A stretch of DNA of 17,400 nt from an uncultured Blautia sp. (GTDB taxonomy: Bacteria > Bacillota > Clostridia > Lachnospirales > Lachnospiraceae): NCBI RefSeq assembly GCF_934372025.1, contig NZ_CAKROJ010000047.1:1-17400 (forward strand), given 5' to 3'. Both the position numbers and the translations under genes were made by a program. Positions 1 to 6,538 of the stretch are shown here, one piece after another. Within the stretch, counting starts at the first letter, position 1. Each line of letters starts with the position of its first letter. The notes below the pieces were generated by a model, which saw only the letters and a list, made by a program, of their open reading frames with translations, ran no database searches and was not told the DNA's origin.

Positions 1-186
1 TATCTCCACAGGCTTGCAGATTTTATCCATACTTTAAAAACAGTGGAGAGAGTCGAAGTGCTTCCGTATCATACACTGGGTGTATTTAAGTGGGAACAGC
101 TCGGAATTCCTTATCCGCTGGAAGGTGTCAGAGCGCCTTCAGAAGAACGGATCAATAACGCCAGAGAGATTCTGGGAGCGATATAA
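1..186 (+). CDS. pflA: Pyruvate formate-lyase activating enzyme, C-terminal fragment
   Basis: Reading frame 1 is open from the window edge to a TAA at 184-186, giving the last 61 residues of a protein that starts outside the window. The residues include LPYHTLGVFKWEQLGIPYPL and then EGVRAPSEERI. This matches the C-terminal tail of the radical-SAM pyruvate formate-lyase activase (E. coli PflA has PYHELGKHKW followed by DGVKPP at the same place). The family uses a 4Fe-4S cluster and S-adenosylmethionine to place the glycyl radical on pyruvate formate-lyase in the cytoplasm, which fits anaerobic mixed-acid fermentation. The cluster-binding CxxxCxxC motif lies upstream and cannot be seen. A terminator follows about 58 bases after the stop, so this is the end of its operon. 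Another glycyl-radical activase is possible, but the tail is closest to PflA. Confidence 0.85.
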   Translation, partial: YLHRLADFIHTLKTVERVEVLPYHTLGVFKWEQLGIPYPLEGVRAPSEERINNAREILGAI

Positions 187-243
187 ACCGGTCAGGAGAA
201 AAGATTTCTATACTGGTATGGTAGAAAGATTTCAGACTGTAGA

Positions 244-280
244 AAAAGTCCATGGCAAATGCTGTGGACTTTTCTTTATG
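244..280 (+). terminator. Intrinsic terminator after pflA
   Basis: A 13-base arm at 244-256 (AAAAGTCCATGGC) pairs with 261-273 (GCTGTGGACTTTT) around the loop AAAT. Two inner pairs are G-U wobbles. The T-rich stretch TTTCTTT follows. It ends the pflA transcript and separates it from the nucleobase unit. Confidence 0.8.
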
Positions 281-282
281 CA

Positions 283-312
283 TTTGCAACCGACATTAAT
301 GTCGGCCGCAAA
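283..312. promoter_or_regulatory. Near-perfect 30-bp palindrome, probable operator
   Basis: The core 290-305, CCGACATTAATGTCGG, is a perfect 16-bp palindrome. TTTGC (283-287) and GCAAA (308-312) extend it symmetrically, leaving only the AA/CC pairs at 288-289 and 306-307 unmatched. No T-tract follows and the core has no loop, so a terminator is unlikely and binding by a dimeric regulator is the better reading. Its GACAT..ATGTC half-sites recur at 353-365, over the promoter of the next gene. The regulator is not identifiable from this window. Confidence 0.6.
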
Positions 313-350
313 AGTTGAAAGTTGTAATGTGGAGAAATTGCTTTTTCTAC

Positions 351-379
351 TTGACATTCCATGTCGTTCATCATACTCT
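351..379 (+). promoter_or_regulatory. Sigma-A-type promoter with overlapping dyad, upstream of the PRTase gene
   Basis: A consensus -35 TTGACA lies at 351-356, then 17 bp, then a weak -10 TACTCT at 374-379, about 75 bp before the start at 458. The dyad GACAT-TCC-ATGTC (353-365) covers the -35 and the start of the spacer. It repeats the half-sites of the palindrome at 290-305. A protein bound here would block polymerase, so repression is the likely mode. Confidence 0.55.
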
Positions 380-457
380 TTTGTAAGATGTTTTGTTATG
401 TAAATTCATAAGTTACAAAGGTCAAGGAAAAATACACAGGAAAGGGAAAAGATACAA

Positions 458-1549
458 ATGAAAAACTGGGACAATGTGGTTTTGGTGCCGGAGTTCGATG
501 AGCAGGGTGTTGCATGCTATCGTCTTGAAGGCGGAGATTACAAAAATGAGTATTATGTTATTTCTGAGGCAGAATCCAGAAAGCTTCTGAATACACCGGA
601 AATCGTAGGTTATGAGGTTTATAACTGCCTTGTTTCTTCGACTTCTCAGATGCTTTATTATCTGAAAGAACAGAAAAAGGTTACAACAGCAAATATTCTT
701 TCTATTCTTAGAGGAGCACTGAACTATCCTCTGGAAGAGGCTTGCTACAGAGAACATATCCGTGTTCACGATATCAGTTTTCTTTCAAGTGAGCGTGTAT
801 TTGAAAAAGAAGAGATCGCAGGCCTGGAGATCAAATATAGCAAGCTTACTATGGTGCCGGACAGCACGCTGATGATCGGTGACATCATTGCAAGTGGAGA
901 GACACTGATCCACTGTCTTCGTTATGTAACTGATTTTTACAGAGATCATGGTGCAAGACTCCGTAATATCATTATCTTTACAATCGGTGGAACCAAGGGA
1001 ATCGATATCCTTGAGAAGCTTACTGCAGAGATTCGTGAATTCTGGCCGGAATTTGAAGGCTTTATCACTGTTTATTATGAAGGAATCTTCAGCACATATC
1101 AGGATAAAGGTGTTTCCGGGATCAATCTTCCGGATGTGGATTTCTACTGGAAGGGTGGTATCGTTGCGCCTGAATTCAGAAGAGAGACACTTTCCATGTG
1201 CAGTCCTCTTTTTGAAAAATGTATCATCTATGATGGTGGTGCAAGACGTTATGAGATCCATGAGCATGTAGAAGAGGTTCTGGAATTCTGGGAAGGAATC
1301 AAAGAAAGAGCCGATAAGATCGACTTCAAGGAACTTCTGGATGAAAAGCTTGGCTATCCGACTCCGATCAGCTATGAAGACTGGATCAAGGCAAACCACT
1401 ATCAGAAGATCCGTCCGGCAGATGCAAAATGGCTGTATCGTCAGGAGCTTGGATACATTGAAAGCATGAAGGATATTACATTAAAAGAGCTTGCAGAGCA
1501 GCGTATCGGAGAATTTACGGACGCACTGCGAAAATATATTTTAGATTAA
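458..1549 (+). CDS. Phosphoribosyltransferase-fold protein linked to cytosine permease
   Basis: This is a 363-residue soluble protein with no signal peptide. Residues 138-150 (LMIGDIIASGETL) match the PRPP-binding loop of type I phosphoribosyltransferases (two hydrophobics, acidic residue, then a T/S-G-x-T turn). Residues 81-91 (LSILRGALNYP) look like the upstream R-G-G/A loop that binds pyrophosphate. The usual family core is about 180-220 residues, so this protein has extra N-terminal sequence and a C-terminal extension of roughly 130 residues without a recognised motif. The role is inferred as transfer of phosphoribose to a nucleobase, or regulation by PRPP. The base is unknown. The start follows AAAGGG at 441-446. 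It lies 19 bp upstream of codB, with no terminator between, so the two are almost certainly co-transcribed. Uracil-, xanthine- or orotate-type activity is possible. Confidence 0.7.
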   Translation: MKNWDNVVLVPEFDEQGVACYRLEGGDYKNEYYVISEAESRKLLNTPEIVGYEVYNCLVSSTSQMLYYLKEQKKVTTANILSILRGALNYPLEEACYREHIRVHDISFLSSERVFEKEEIAGLEIKYSKLTMVPDSTLMIGDIIASGETLIHCLRYVTDFYRDHGARLRNIIIFTIGGTKGIDILEKLTAEIREFWPEFEGFITVYYEGIFSTYQDKGVSGINLPDVDFYWKGGIVAPEFRRETLSMCSPLFEKCIIYDGGARRYEIHEHVEEVLEFWEGIKERADKIDFKELLDEKLGYPTPISYEDWIKANHYQKIRPADAKWLYRQELGYIESMKDITLKELAEQRIGEFTDALRKYILD

Positions 1550-1568
1550 GGAAAAACGGGGAGAACAA

Positions 1569-2837
1569 ATGAGTGAAAAAATGACAACAGCAAACAGCGC
1601 AGAGCAGGGAAAGGTGGACATTGACTTTGCAGAGTGCGCGGTTCCGAAGTGGAGCAGACGCCGATTTGTGACAATGTTTATGATCATGCTTGGATTTACT
1701 TTCTTTTCTGCAAGTATGTGGGTAGGCCAGGAAATGGCAGCAGGACTGGATTTCTGGGGATTTATCAAAGCCCTTCTTCTGGGTGGCGCGATCCTTGGTA
1801 TTTACACAGGTCTGCTTGGTTATGTAGGCGCAGAGACAGGCTTAAGCCTTGACCTGCTTTCCAAGAGAGCGTTTGGAGAAAAAGGTTCTTATATTTCTTC
1901 TGCGCTGACAAGTTTTACACAGATCGGATGGTTTGGTGTAGGTATTGCAATGTTTGCAATTCCGGTAGCACGTGAACTTTTTGGCGGAAGCACTGCAGTA
2001 GAATGGGTGCTGATCCTGATCGCAGGAGCATGTATGACTGCATCTGCATATTTTGGAATCAAGTCTCTTACCGTGATCAGTTATATTGCCGTACCGCTTG
2101 TTGCAATTCTTGGAACAGTGGCAATGATCATGGCAGTTAAGCAGGGCGATGGCACGATCGTTGATCAGTTTGCTGTATCCAGTGGCTCTCTGAGTGTTAT
2201 CGGCGGTGCAGGACTTGCAATTGGTTCTTTTGTATCAGGAGGAACTGCAACACCGAACTTTACACGATTTGCAAAAAATGGTAAACAGGGAACGATCGCA
2301 ACAGTAGTTGCCTTCTTTATCGGAAACTCCCTGATGTTCTTCTTTGGAGCAATCTCTTATATCTTTGTTGGTGGAAATGATATTTTTGAAGTTATGATTC
2401 GTCTGAATCTGTTCTATCTTGCAATCCTGGTTCTGGGATTAAATATCTGGACAACAAATGACAATGCTCTGTATACAGCAGGACTTGGTCTTGCAAACAT
2501 TTTCAATAAGAGAAAGAAACCGATGGTCCTGATCTCCGGTGTTATCGGAACACTGCTTTCTGTATGGCTGTACTACAACTTCTGCGGATGGCTGAACATC
2601 CTGAACTGTACACTTCCGCCGGTTGGTATTATTCTGGTAATCTCTTATTTCATGAACAAAAAGGCTTATGATACAGATACCTTTAAGATCGTAACAGTGA
2701 ACTGGTTTGCAGTTGCCGGAGTTATCCTTGGTGCGATCGTGGCAAACGTAGTGACATGGGGAATTGCATCCATCAATGGTATGATCGTTGCAGCTCTGTG
2801 TTATGTGATCGGAGAAATGGTCAATAAAAATAAATAA
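1569..2837 (+). CDS. codB: Cytosine permease, NCS1 family (CodB-like)
   Basis: This 422-residue polytopic membrane protein is close to the 419 residues of E. coli CodB. It shares long stretches with CodB: LGFTFFSASMW near residue 37, QIGWFGVGIAMFAIPV near 118-133, FFIGNSLMFFFGA near 247-259, VLGLNIWTTNDNALY near 287-301, and WLYYNFCGWL. About twelve hydrophobic segments are evident. NCS1 permeases import nucleobases with H+ or Na+, and the CodB subgroup prefers cytosine. A GGGGAG ribosome binding site lies about 7 bases before ATG. It is the second gene of a two-gene unit with a phosphoribosyltransferase-fold protein, and ends in a strong terminator. No cytosine deaminase (codA) adjoins it here, so salvage would need a deaminase elsewhere or a different imported base. 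Confidence 0.88.
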   Translation: MSEKMTTANSAEQGKVDIDFAECAVPKWSRRRFVTMFMIMLGFTFFSASMWVGQEMAAGLDFWGFIKALLLGGAILGIYTGLLGYVGAETGLSLDLLSKRAFGEKGSYISSALTSFTQIGWFGVGIAMFAIPVARELFGGSTAVEWVLILIAGACMTASAYFGIKSLTVISYIAVPLVAILGTVAMIMAVKQGDGTIVDQFAVSSGSLSVIGGAGLAIGSFVSGGTATPNFTRFAKNGKQGTIATVVAFFIGNSLMFFFGAISYIFVGGNDIFEVMIRLNLFYLAILVLGLNIWTTNDNALYTAGLGLANIFNKRKKPMVLISGVIGTLLSVWLYYNFCGWLNILNCTLPPVGIILVISYFMNKKAYDTDTFKIVTVNWFAVAGVILGAIVANVVTWGIASINGMIVAALCYVIGEMVNKNK

Positions 2838-2850
2838 AGCGTAAAAGCAT

Positions 2851-2886
2851 AAAAAACCAGCGTCCTTGCAGGATGCTGGTTTTTTT
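2851..2886. terminator. Bidirectional terminator between convergent genes
   Basis: ACCAGCGTCC (2856-2865) pairs with GGATGCTGGT (2871-2880) around a 5-base loop, with one G-U wobble. An A-run precedes it and TTTTTT follows, so it can terminate from both sides. It serves codB on the plus strand and the glycoside hydrolase (ending at 2894) on the minus strand. Confidence 0.85.
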
Positions 2887-2893
2887 AATGGCC

Positions 2894-4960
2894 TTATTTT
2901 TTTAGAACAATAAACTGCTGGATTGTAAAATCCGGAAGCTGTATCAGCCATTCGCTGCCGTTCTGTGTGATCGGCAGAGTTTTGCGCTCTGGGTAGATCA
3001 CAACAGCTTCTTTGACTGGTGTGGATACGGAGATCACACCACCGCTGACAGCTGCCACATCTCCCTTGAACTGATGTGCCATAAGAGAAATCTGATGGAT
3101 CTGGTAACAGTCATCTTTCTCAAAATATGCTGTCCGAAGGACGTTCGGAATATCTGTGATATTGCGGAGCACAGGTTTGATATTCAGTTTTTCGGTGATC
3201 TGTTTGAACAGGTCTCCGGTAGCACGGTAGCTTTCTTCGGCTGCCATTGTGAACAGATCAAATGCTGTGTAAACAACAGAACCGCTGCCGTACTGATTAA
3301 TGGTCAGTGCCGGAAGAGAAGTTTCTGCACCCGGCGGCGGGCTCCACCAGTTAACCCAGTCAGTCGGAGAACAGGCAGTACATGGAAGGACGAAGGTGAA
3401 TTCCGGGTGGGCATCTGTGCAGGCGGCCTCGATAAAGAAGTCGCTCACTGGCGGTGTTGTACGGTCAAAGATTCCGCTGAATGTGGAATCAGGAGCCTTT
3501 TTAATATAAGAGCTCCAGGTGTTCTGTGCATATTCTGTATGGATCTTTGTAAATGAAACACCCATCAGATCAGACAGAATAAAGTTATCCAGAGGATTAA
3601 AATCAGTGTCCCATAATCCGGTCTTACCGGAAACAAGGAGTCTGCCGCCATCGGATACATATTTTCTCAGAAGGCTGGCTGTGGACTCTGTGAGAACGTA
3701 AACCTCCGGAAGGAGGAGCATATCATACTGAGCAAGACGTTCTGCACTCACCTCGCCTTCCGGGAGGATTCCGTAAGGAAGCTTGGCCTGTTCGCATAAC
3801 TGCATGGCGCCGAGGATTGCATAAGTATGAGGATTGTGCTTCTTCATTCGAAGGATTGCATCCGGATGGAATGGAAAAGCGTTTATGGCTTTTGATGCAT
3901 CACTCTGAAGGATGCCGACACATTTGACCGGCTGACGATCTTTGAAATGTGGTTCCAGTTCTTTCAGAATGCTGTAAACACTGCCGAGGCGTTCTGCCTC
4001 CAGGTGCTCAAGAGTACCATCGATGTGCTGGGAACCACTGTACATACCTACACGGCATCCCTGTGCGGCGATGGAAGAAAGATCGCAGATATACTGTTCT
4101 TCACGGTCATAATTGTATACCTGGGAAGCTTCGCCAGGAGCAAGGATCGGATACTGTCCGACTGCGGTATCACGTGCATAGATAGAAGAATACCAGTTGT
4201 CTTTCATCAGTGGTTCTGAGAACTGATAGTCCAAAAGATCGCGGATCTCCTTAGGATAATGGCAGGAGAAATTGATCGTGATCGCAATGGTGGGATCGAT
4301 CGCTTTTACGCGGGAGCGGAGCTCAGCCAGATAGTCGTAAGTATTCTTGTTAAGGAAAGTAACAAGATCATGGCGGTGAAGTTTTATATCCTCATCTGTT
4401 TCCGGAATGTCATATCCAAACATTTCGCGGAATTTGCTGCGGCAGTGCTCGCAGTAGCAGAGGGAAGCACCGAAGATGTCCATAAAGAGCGCATCCGGGT
4501 GATAATTTCGAACAATTTCTTCCATATGGGACAGGCTGTATTCACGATAACCGGTCTGATAGCAGCACAGACTCCATTTAGCATAGAGGTCATCACGGAT
4601 AAGTGGTGTTCCATCGGCCTGGCGCACGCGCCATTCAGGAAAACGACGTGCAGCTCCTTCATCATATTCAATGCAGTAATAAGCAATAAACTCAAGATTT
4701 TTACGTGCAGCGGAATCGCGTACCGTGCGGATCCAGTCGCCTTTGACGCCCGGGTGCTTCATGGAACCTGGTACTTTAGAATCAAAATAGGTCATTCCCC
4801 AATGATCCTTGCAGTATACCATCACGGAATCAATCTGAGCTGTGCCGAAGAATTCTTCATATTCAGCGATGTCCAGATGGTCAAGCGTTACAGCAGGTGG
4901 AGCAGGAGAATGATGATCGATCAGATAACAGCGTCGGCTGTCGCGGTATAAATCACTCAT
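2894..4960 (-). CDS. Glycoside hydrolase, GHL6 + GH42-like trimerisation architecture (possible GH151 alpha-L-fucosidase)
   Basis: The protein has 688 residues when started at the ATG complementary to 4958-4960. That start follows a perfect AAAGGAGGT (complement of 4966-4974); an in-frame ATG 48 bp further upstream has no such site. Residues about 30-250 look like a TIM barrel of the hypothetical glycosyl hydrolase 6 type. It contains PDALFMDIFG (D161 a candidate catalytic acid) followed by a C-x-C-x2-C cluster at 168-173, and WGMTYFDS near 54-61. Residues about 346-560 resemble the GH42 trimerisation (Rossmann-like) domain, with VGILQSD, YDMLLLPEVYVL and GGRLLVSG. A beta-rich tail ends the protein. 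GH151 alpha-L-fucosidases have this order and length, but other GHL6 proteins are uncharacterised, so the substrate is inferred. There is no signal peptide, so it acts in the cytoplasm on imported sugars. It is divergent from the PLP/transporter operon. Confidence 0.7.
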   Translation of the reverse strand: MSDLYRDSRRCYLIDHHSPAPPAVTLDHLDIAEYEEFFGTAQIDSVMVYCKDHWGMTYFDSKVPGSMKHPGVKGDWIRTVRDSAARKNLEFIAYYCIEYDEGAARRFPEWRVRQADGTPLIRDDLYAKWSLCCYQTGYREYSLSHMEEIVRNYHPDALFMDIFGASLCYCEHCRSKFREMFGYDIPETDEDIKLHRHDLVTFLNKNTYDYLAELRSRVKAIDPTIAITINFSCHYPKEIRDLLDYQFSEPLMKDNWYSSIYARDTAVGQYPILAPGEASQVYNYDREEQYICDLSSIAAQGCRVGMYSGSQHIDGTLEHLEAERLGSVYSILKELEPHFKDRQPVKCVGILQSDASKAINAFPFHPDAILRMKKHNPHTYAILGAMQLCEQAKLPYGILPEGEVSAERLAQYDMLLLPEVYVLTESTASLLRKYVSDGGRLLVSGKTGLWDTDFNPLDNFILSDLMGVSFTKIHTEYAQNTWSSYIKKAPDSTFSGIFDRTTPPVSDFFIEAACTDAHPEFTFVLPCTACSPTDWVNWWSPPPGAETSLPALTINQYGSGSVVYTAFDLFTMAAEESYRATGDLFKQITEKLNIKPVLRNITDIPNVLRTAYFEKDDCYQIHQISLMAHQFKGDVAAVSGGVISVSTPVKEAVVIYPERKTLPITQNGSEWLIQLPDFTIQQFIVLKK

Positions 4961-4980
4961 ATAAGACCTCCTTTTGTGAG

Positions 4981-4997
4981 TTGTGCAATCTGCACAA
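4981..4997 (-). promoter_or_regulatory. Perfect 17-bp inverted repeat, probable operator for the glycoside hydrolase
   Basis: TTGTGCA-ATC-TGCACAA is a perfect 7-bp inverted repeat with a 3-bp centre. It sits between the predicted minus-strand transcription start (about 5016) and the ribosome binding site, so a bound protein would act as a repressor or roadblock. On the minus strand it contains ATTGCACA, a string also found in two other promoter regions of this window. In RNA it could form a small stem just before the Shine-Dalgarno site. Confidence 0.6.
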
Positions 4998-5022
4998 AAA
5001 TTAAACATATGAAACTAGCTTA

Positions 5023-5051
5023 AATATATCATTGGGAAGATGTGATTGCAA
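5023..5051 (-). promoter_or_regulatory. Promoter of the glycoside hydrolase gene
   Basis: Read on the minus strand, TTGCAA (5051-5046), exactly 17 bp, then TATATT (5028-5023) preceded by TGA, form a good sigma-A-type promoter with an extended -10. Transcription should start near 5016, giving a leader of about 56 bases that includes the 4981-4997 dyad and the ribosome binding site. Confidence 0.6.
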
Positions 5052-5156
5052 TGATATGTTAAAAAAAGCCCTGAAAAAATTGTCTAAAAATTAAGGGTTG
5101 TTTTTGGTAAAATAGTAAAAACATTACAAAACCGCAAAAAAAGTGCCGAAAATATA

Positions 5157-5186
5157 TTGACATTGCACATGTTTGTATTATAGAAT
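5157..5186 (+). promoter_or_regulatory. Candidate promoter of the PLP enzyme/transporter operon
   Basis: A perfect -35 TTGACA (5157-5162) is followed by TATAGA (5179-5184, spacing 16) or TAGAAT (5181-5186, spacing 18). ATTGCACA (5162-5169) lies directly against the -35. The transcript would begin near 5193, immediately before the hairpin at 5195-5242. A weaker second candidate is TTGAGT (5215-5220) with TTTAAT (5240-5245), which would start at the FadR-like operator. Confidence 0.5.
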
Positions 5187-5194
5187 CAAGGTGT

Positions 5195-5242
5195 AATCGA
5201 CGAAGATCCTCATATTGAGTGAAGGACTTCGTCGATTTTTTT
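5195..5242 (+). terminator. Terminator-like hairpin in the leader of the PLP/transporter operon
   Basis: AATCGACGAAG (5195-5205) pairs perfectly with CTTCGTCGATT (5227-5237). TCCT (5207-5210) and AGGA (5223-5226) extend the stem past one bulged A, leaving a 12-base loop. Seven Ts (5236-5242) follow, overlapping the arm. The form is that of an intrinsic terminator on the plus strand, yet the upstream gene runs the other way, so it does not end any visible gene. I see no sequence that could form a competing antiterminator and no known riboswitch signature. Confidence 0.7.
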
Positions 5243-5251
5243 AATATCTGA

Positions 5252-5266
5252 ACTGGTTGAACCAGT
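5252..5266. promoter_or_regulatory. FadR/FCD-GntR-type operator
   Basis: ACTGGTT-G-AACCAGT is a perfect 15-bp palindrome with one central base. It contains the TGGTnnnACCA pattern bound by FadR-type GntR regulators (the E. coli FadR consensus is close to CTGGTCnGACCAG). It lies 46 bp before the start of the first gene of an operon whose last gene encodes an FCD-type GntR protein, so autoregulation of the operon is likely. Its place downstream of the -35/-10 suggests repression by roadblock. Confidence 0.65.
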
Positions 5267-5311
5267 CTACCATACAGCTACAGACGGAACTGAGAATGGA
5301 GGGCAGTAAAT

Positions 5312-6478
5312 ATGAATCAGGATCTATTGGCATTAACACACACGGCAGACGAGTATGACAAATATCTCAATGCAGTCGTCCCACCGGTTTTTATGAATTC
5401 GCTGCATGTCTATAATAGCTTTGAAGATTATTGCAATGTAGATGTTTATAAAGACGATCAGTTTGTTTATGGAAGGAGTTCCAATCCTACTGTGCATATC
5501 CTGGAGCGAAAGATCGCAGAACTGGAGCACGGAAGCCGTGCAGTTGCTTTTTCATCAGGAATGGCGGCATGTACAGCAGCTATAATGGCAACCTGCAAGG
5601 CAGGAAGCCACATCGTTTGTATGAGAGATGTTTATCAGCCGGTTAAGCGATTCCTTCATATAGTAGGAATCCCAAGACTGAATTTCAGCGTAACCTATGT
5701 CTCCGGAAATGATCTGGATGAGATCGAGGCAGCGATTCAGGATAATACAGCACTTATGATCCTGGAGAGCCCGGCAACTTTTGTTTTCAGAGTTGTAGAT
5801 CTTAAAGCGATCAGTGAGATCGCAAAGAGACATGGAGTTATAACTTATATTGATAATACATGCATGACACCACTTTTCCAGAAACCACTGGATCTTGGAA
5901 TTGATATTTCCATGCACACGATGTCAAAGTATATCGGCGGACACAGTGATATCATCGGCGGAGTTCTCGTATCCAAAAACGAAGATCTGATGCGAAAGAT
6001 CATGAGTGAGATGCGAGAGTGGTTCGGCGGAGTTCTCGGACCGATGGAAGGATGGCTCTGCATCAGGGGCCTTCGTACTCTTGAAGCCAGAGTTAAGAGA
6101 CATCAGGAGATCGCGATGGCGGTCGCAGAATTCCTGGAAAAGAGCGACAAGGTGAAACGGGTAAATTATACCGGACTTGCATCACATCCACAGGCAGATA
6201 TCATCCGCCGACAGCAGCAGGGACATACAAGTCTTATGAGTGTTGAGCTGGATGCTTCTCCGGAAAAAGCAGTGGAGTTCATTGACAATCTGAAGCTCTT
6301 CGGAAAAGGATGCTCCTGGGGTGGATTTGAGAGCCTTGCTCTTTGTCCGCTTTACAAAGCTTCACAGGAAGAACTGGATTTCCTTGGTACTGACCGTGGA
6401 CTTATCCGTCTCTACTGTGGACTTGAGGGAGAAGAGAACCTGCTCGAAGATCTTGAAACAGCATTGAGAAAATTATAA
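5312..6478 (+). CDS. PLP-dependent Cys/Met metabolism enzyme (cystathionine gamma-synthase/beta-lyase family)
   Basis: This 388-residue cytoplasmic enzyme has the normal family length (380-400). Family landmarks are present in order: YGRSSNPT near residues 53-60 (Tyr and Arg that contact the PLP phosphate across the dimer), SSGMAA near 81-86, DNTCMTP at 181-187 with D181 for the pyridine nitrogen, HTMSKYIGGHSD with the Schiff-base lysine K206, and GLIRLYCGLE with substrate-carboxylate R366. The family catalyses transsulfuration or C-S bond cleavage (cystathionine synthase/lyase, methionine gamma-lyase). Odd points are DNTCMTP in place of the common DNT-aromatic form, DVYQPVKRF where family members usually carry a YGGT-type loop, and SWGGFES for SLGGVES, so the substrate may be unusual. 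The ribosome binding site is GGAGGG. The gene heads an operon with a sugar-type ABC transporter, which is uncommon. Its exact reaction cannot be told from sequence. Confidence 0.85.
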   Translation: MNQDLLALTHTADEYDKYLNAVVPPVFMNSLHVYNSFEDYCNVDVYKDDQFVYGRSSNPTVHILERKIAELEHGSRAVAFSSGMAACTAAIMATCKAGSHIVCMRDVYQPVKRFLHIVGIPRLNFSVTYVSGNDLDEIEAAIQDNTALMILESPATFVFRVVDLKAISEIAKRHGVITYIDNTCMTPLFQKPLDLGIDISMHTMSKYIGGHSDIIGGVLVSKNEDLMRKIMSEMREWFGGVLGPMEGWLCIRGLRTLEARVKRHQEIAMAVAEFLEKSDKVKRVNYTGLASHPQADIIRRQQQGHTSLMSVELDASPEKAVEFIDNLKLFGKGCSWGGFESLALCPLYKASQEELDFLGTDRGLIRLYCGLEGEENLLEDLETALRKL

Positions 6479-6538
6479 ATTTTGATCCATATTAAAACGA
6501 AAATTAAATAAAGGATTAAAAATAAAGGAGGACAAAAA

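Noticed and set aside
785..1399. 204-codon open frame on the minus strand
   Set aside because: It is a shadow of the PRTase gene, with no ribosome binding site and no recognisable protein family.
4259..4951. 230-codon open frame on the plus strand
   Set aside because: It is antisense to the glycoside hydrolase, shows no recognisable domain, and has no ribosome binding site or promoter of its own.
4961..5008. N-terminal extension of the glycoside hydrolase (16 residues)
   Set aside because: The extension covers the AAAGGAGGT site and the 17-bp dyad; the ATG at 4960 is correctly spaced from that site.
5190..5311. T-box or SAM riboswitch in the leader of the PLP enzyme gene
   Set aside because: The family suggested a sulfur-responsive leader, but the leader is only about 120 bases, has no T-box sequence and no SAM-I core helices; only one hairpin and a DNA palindrome are present.
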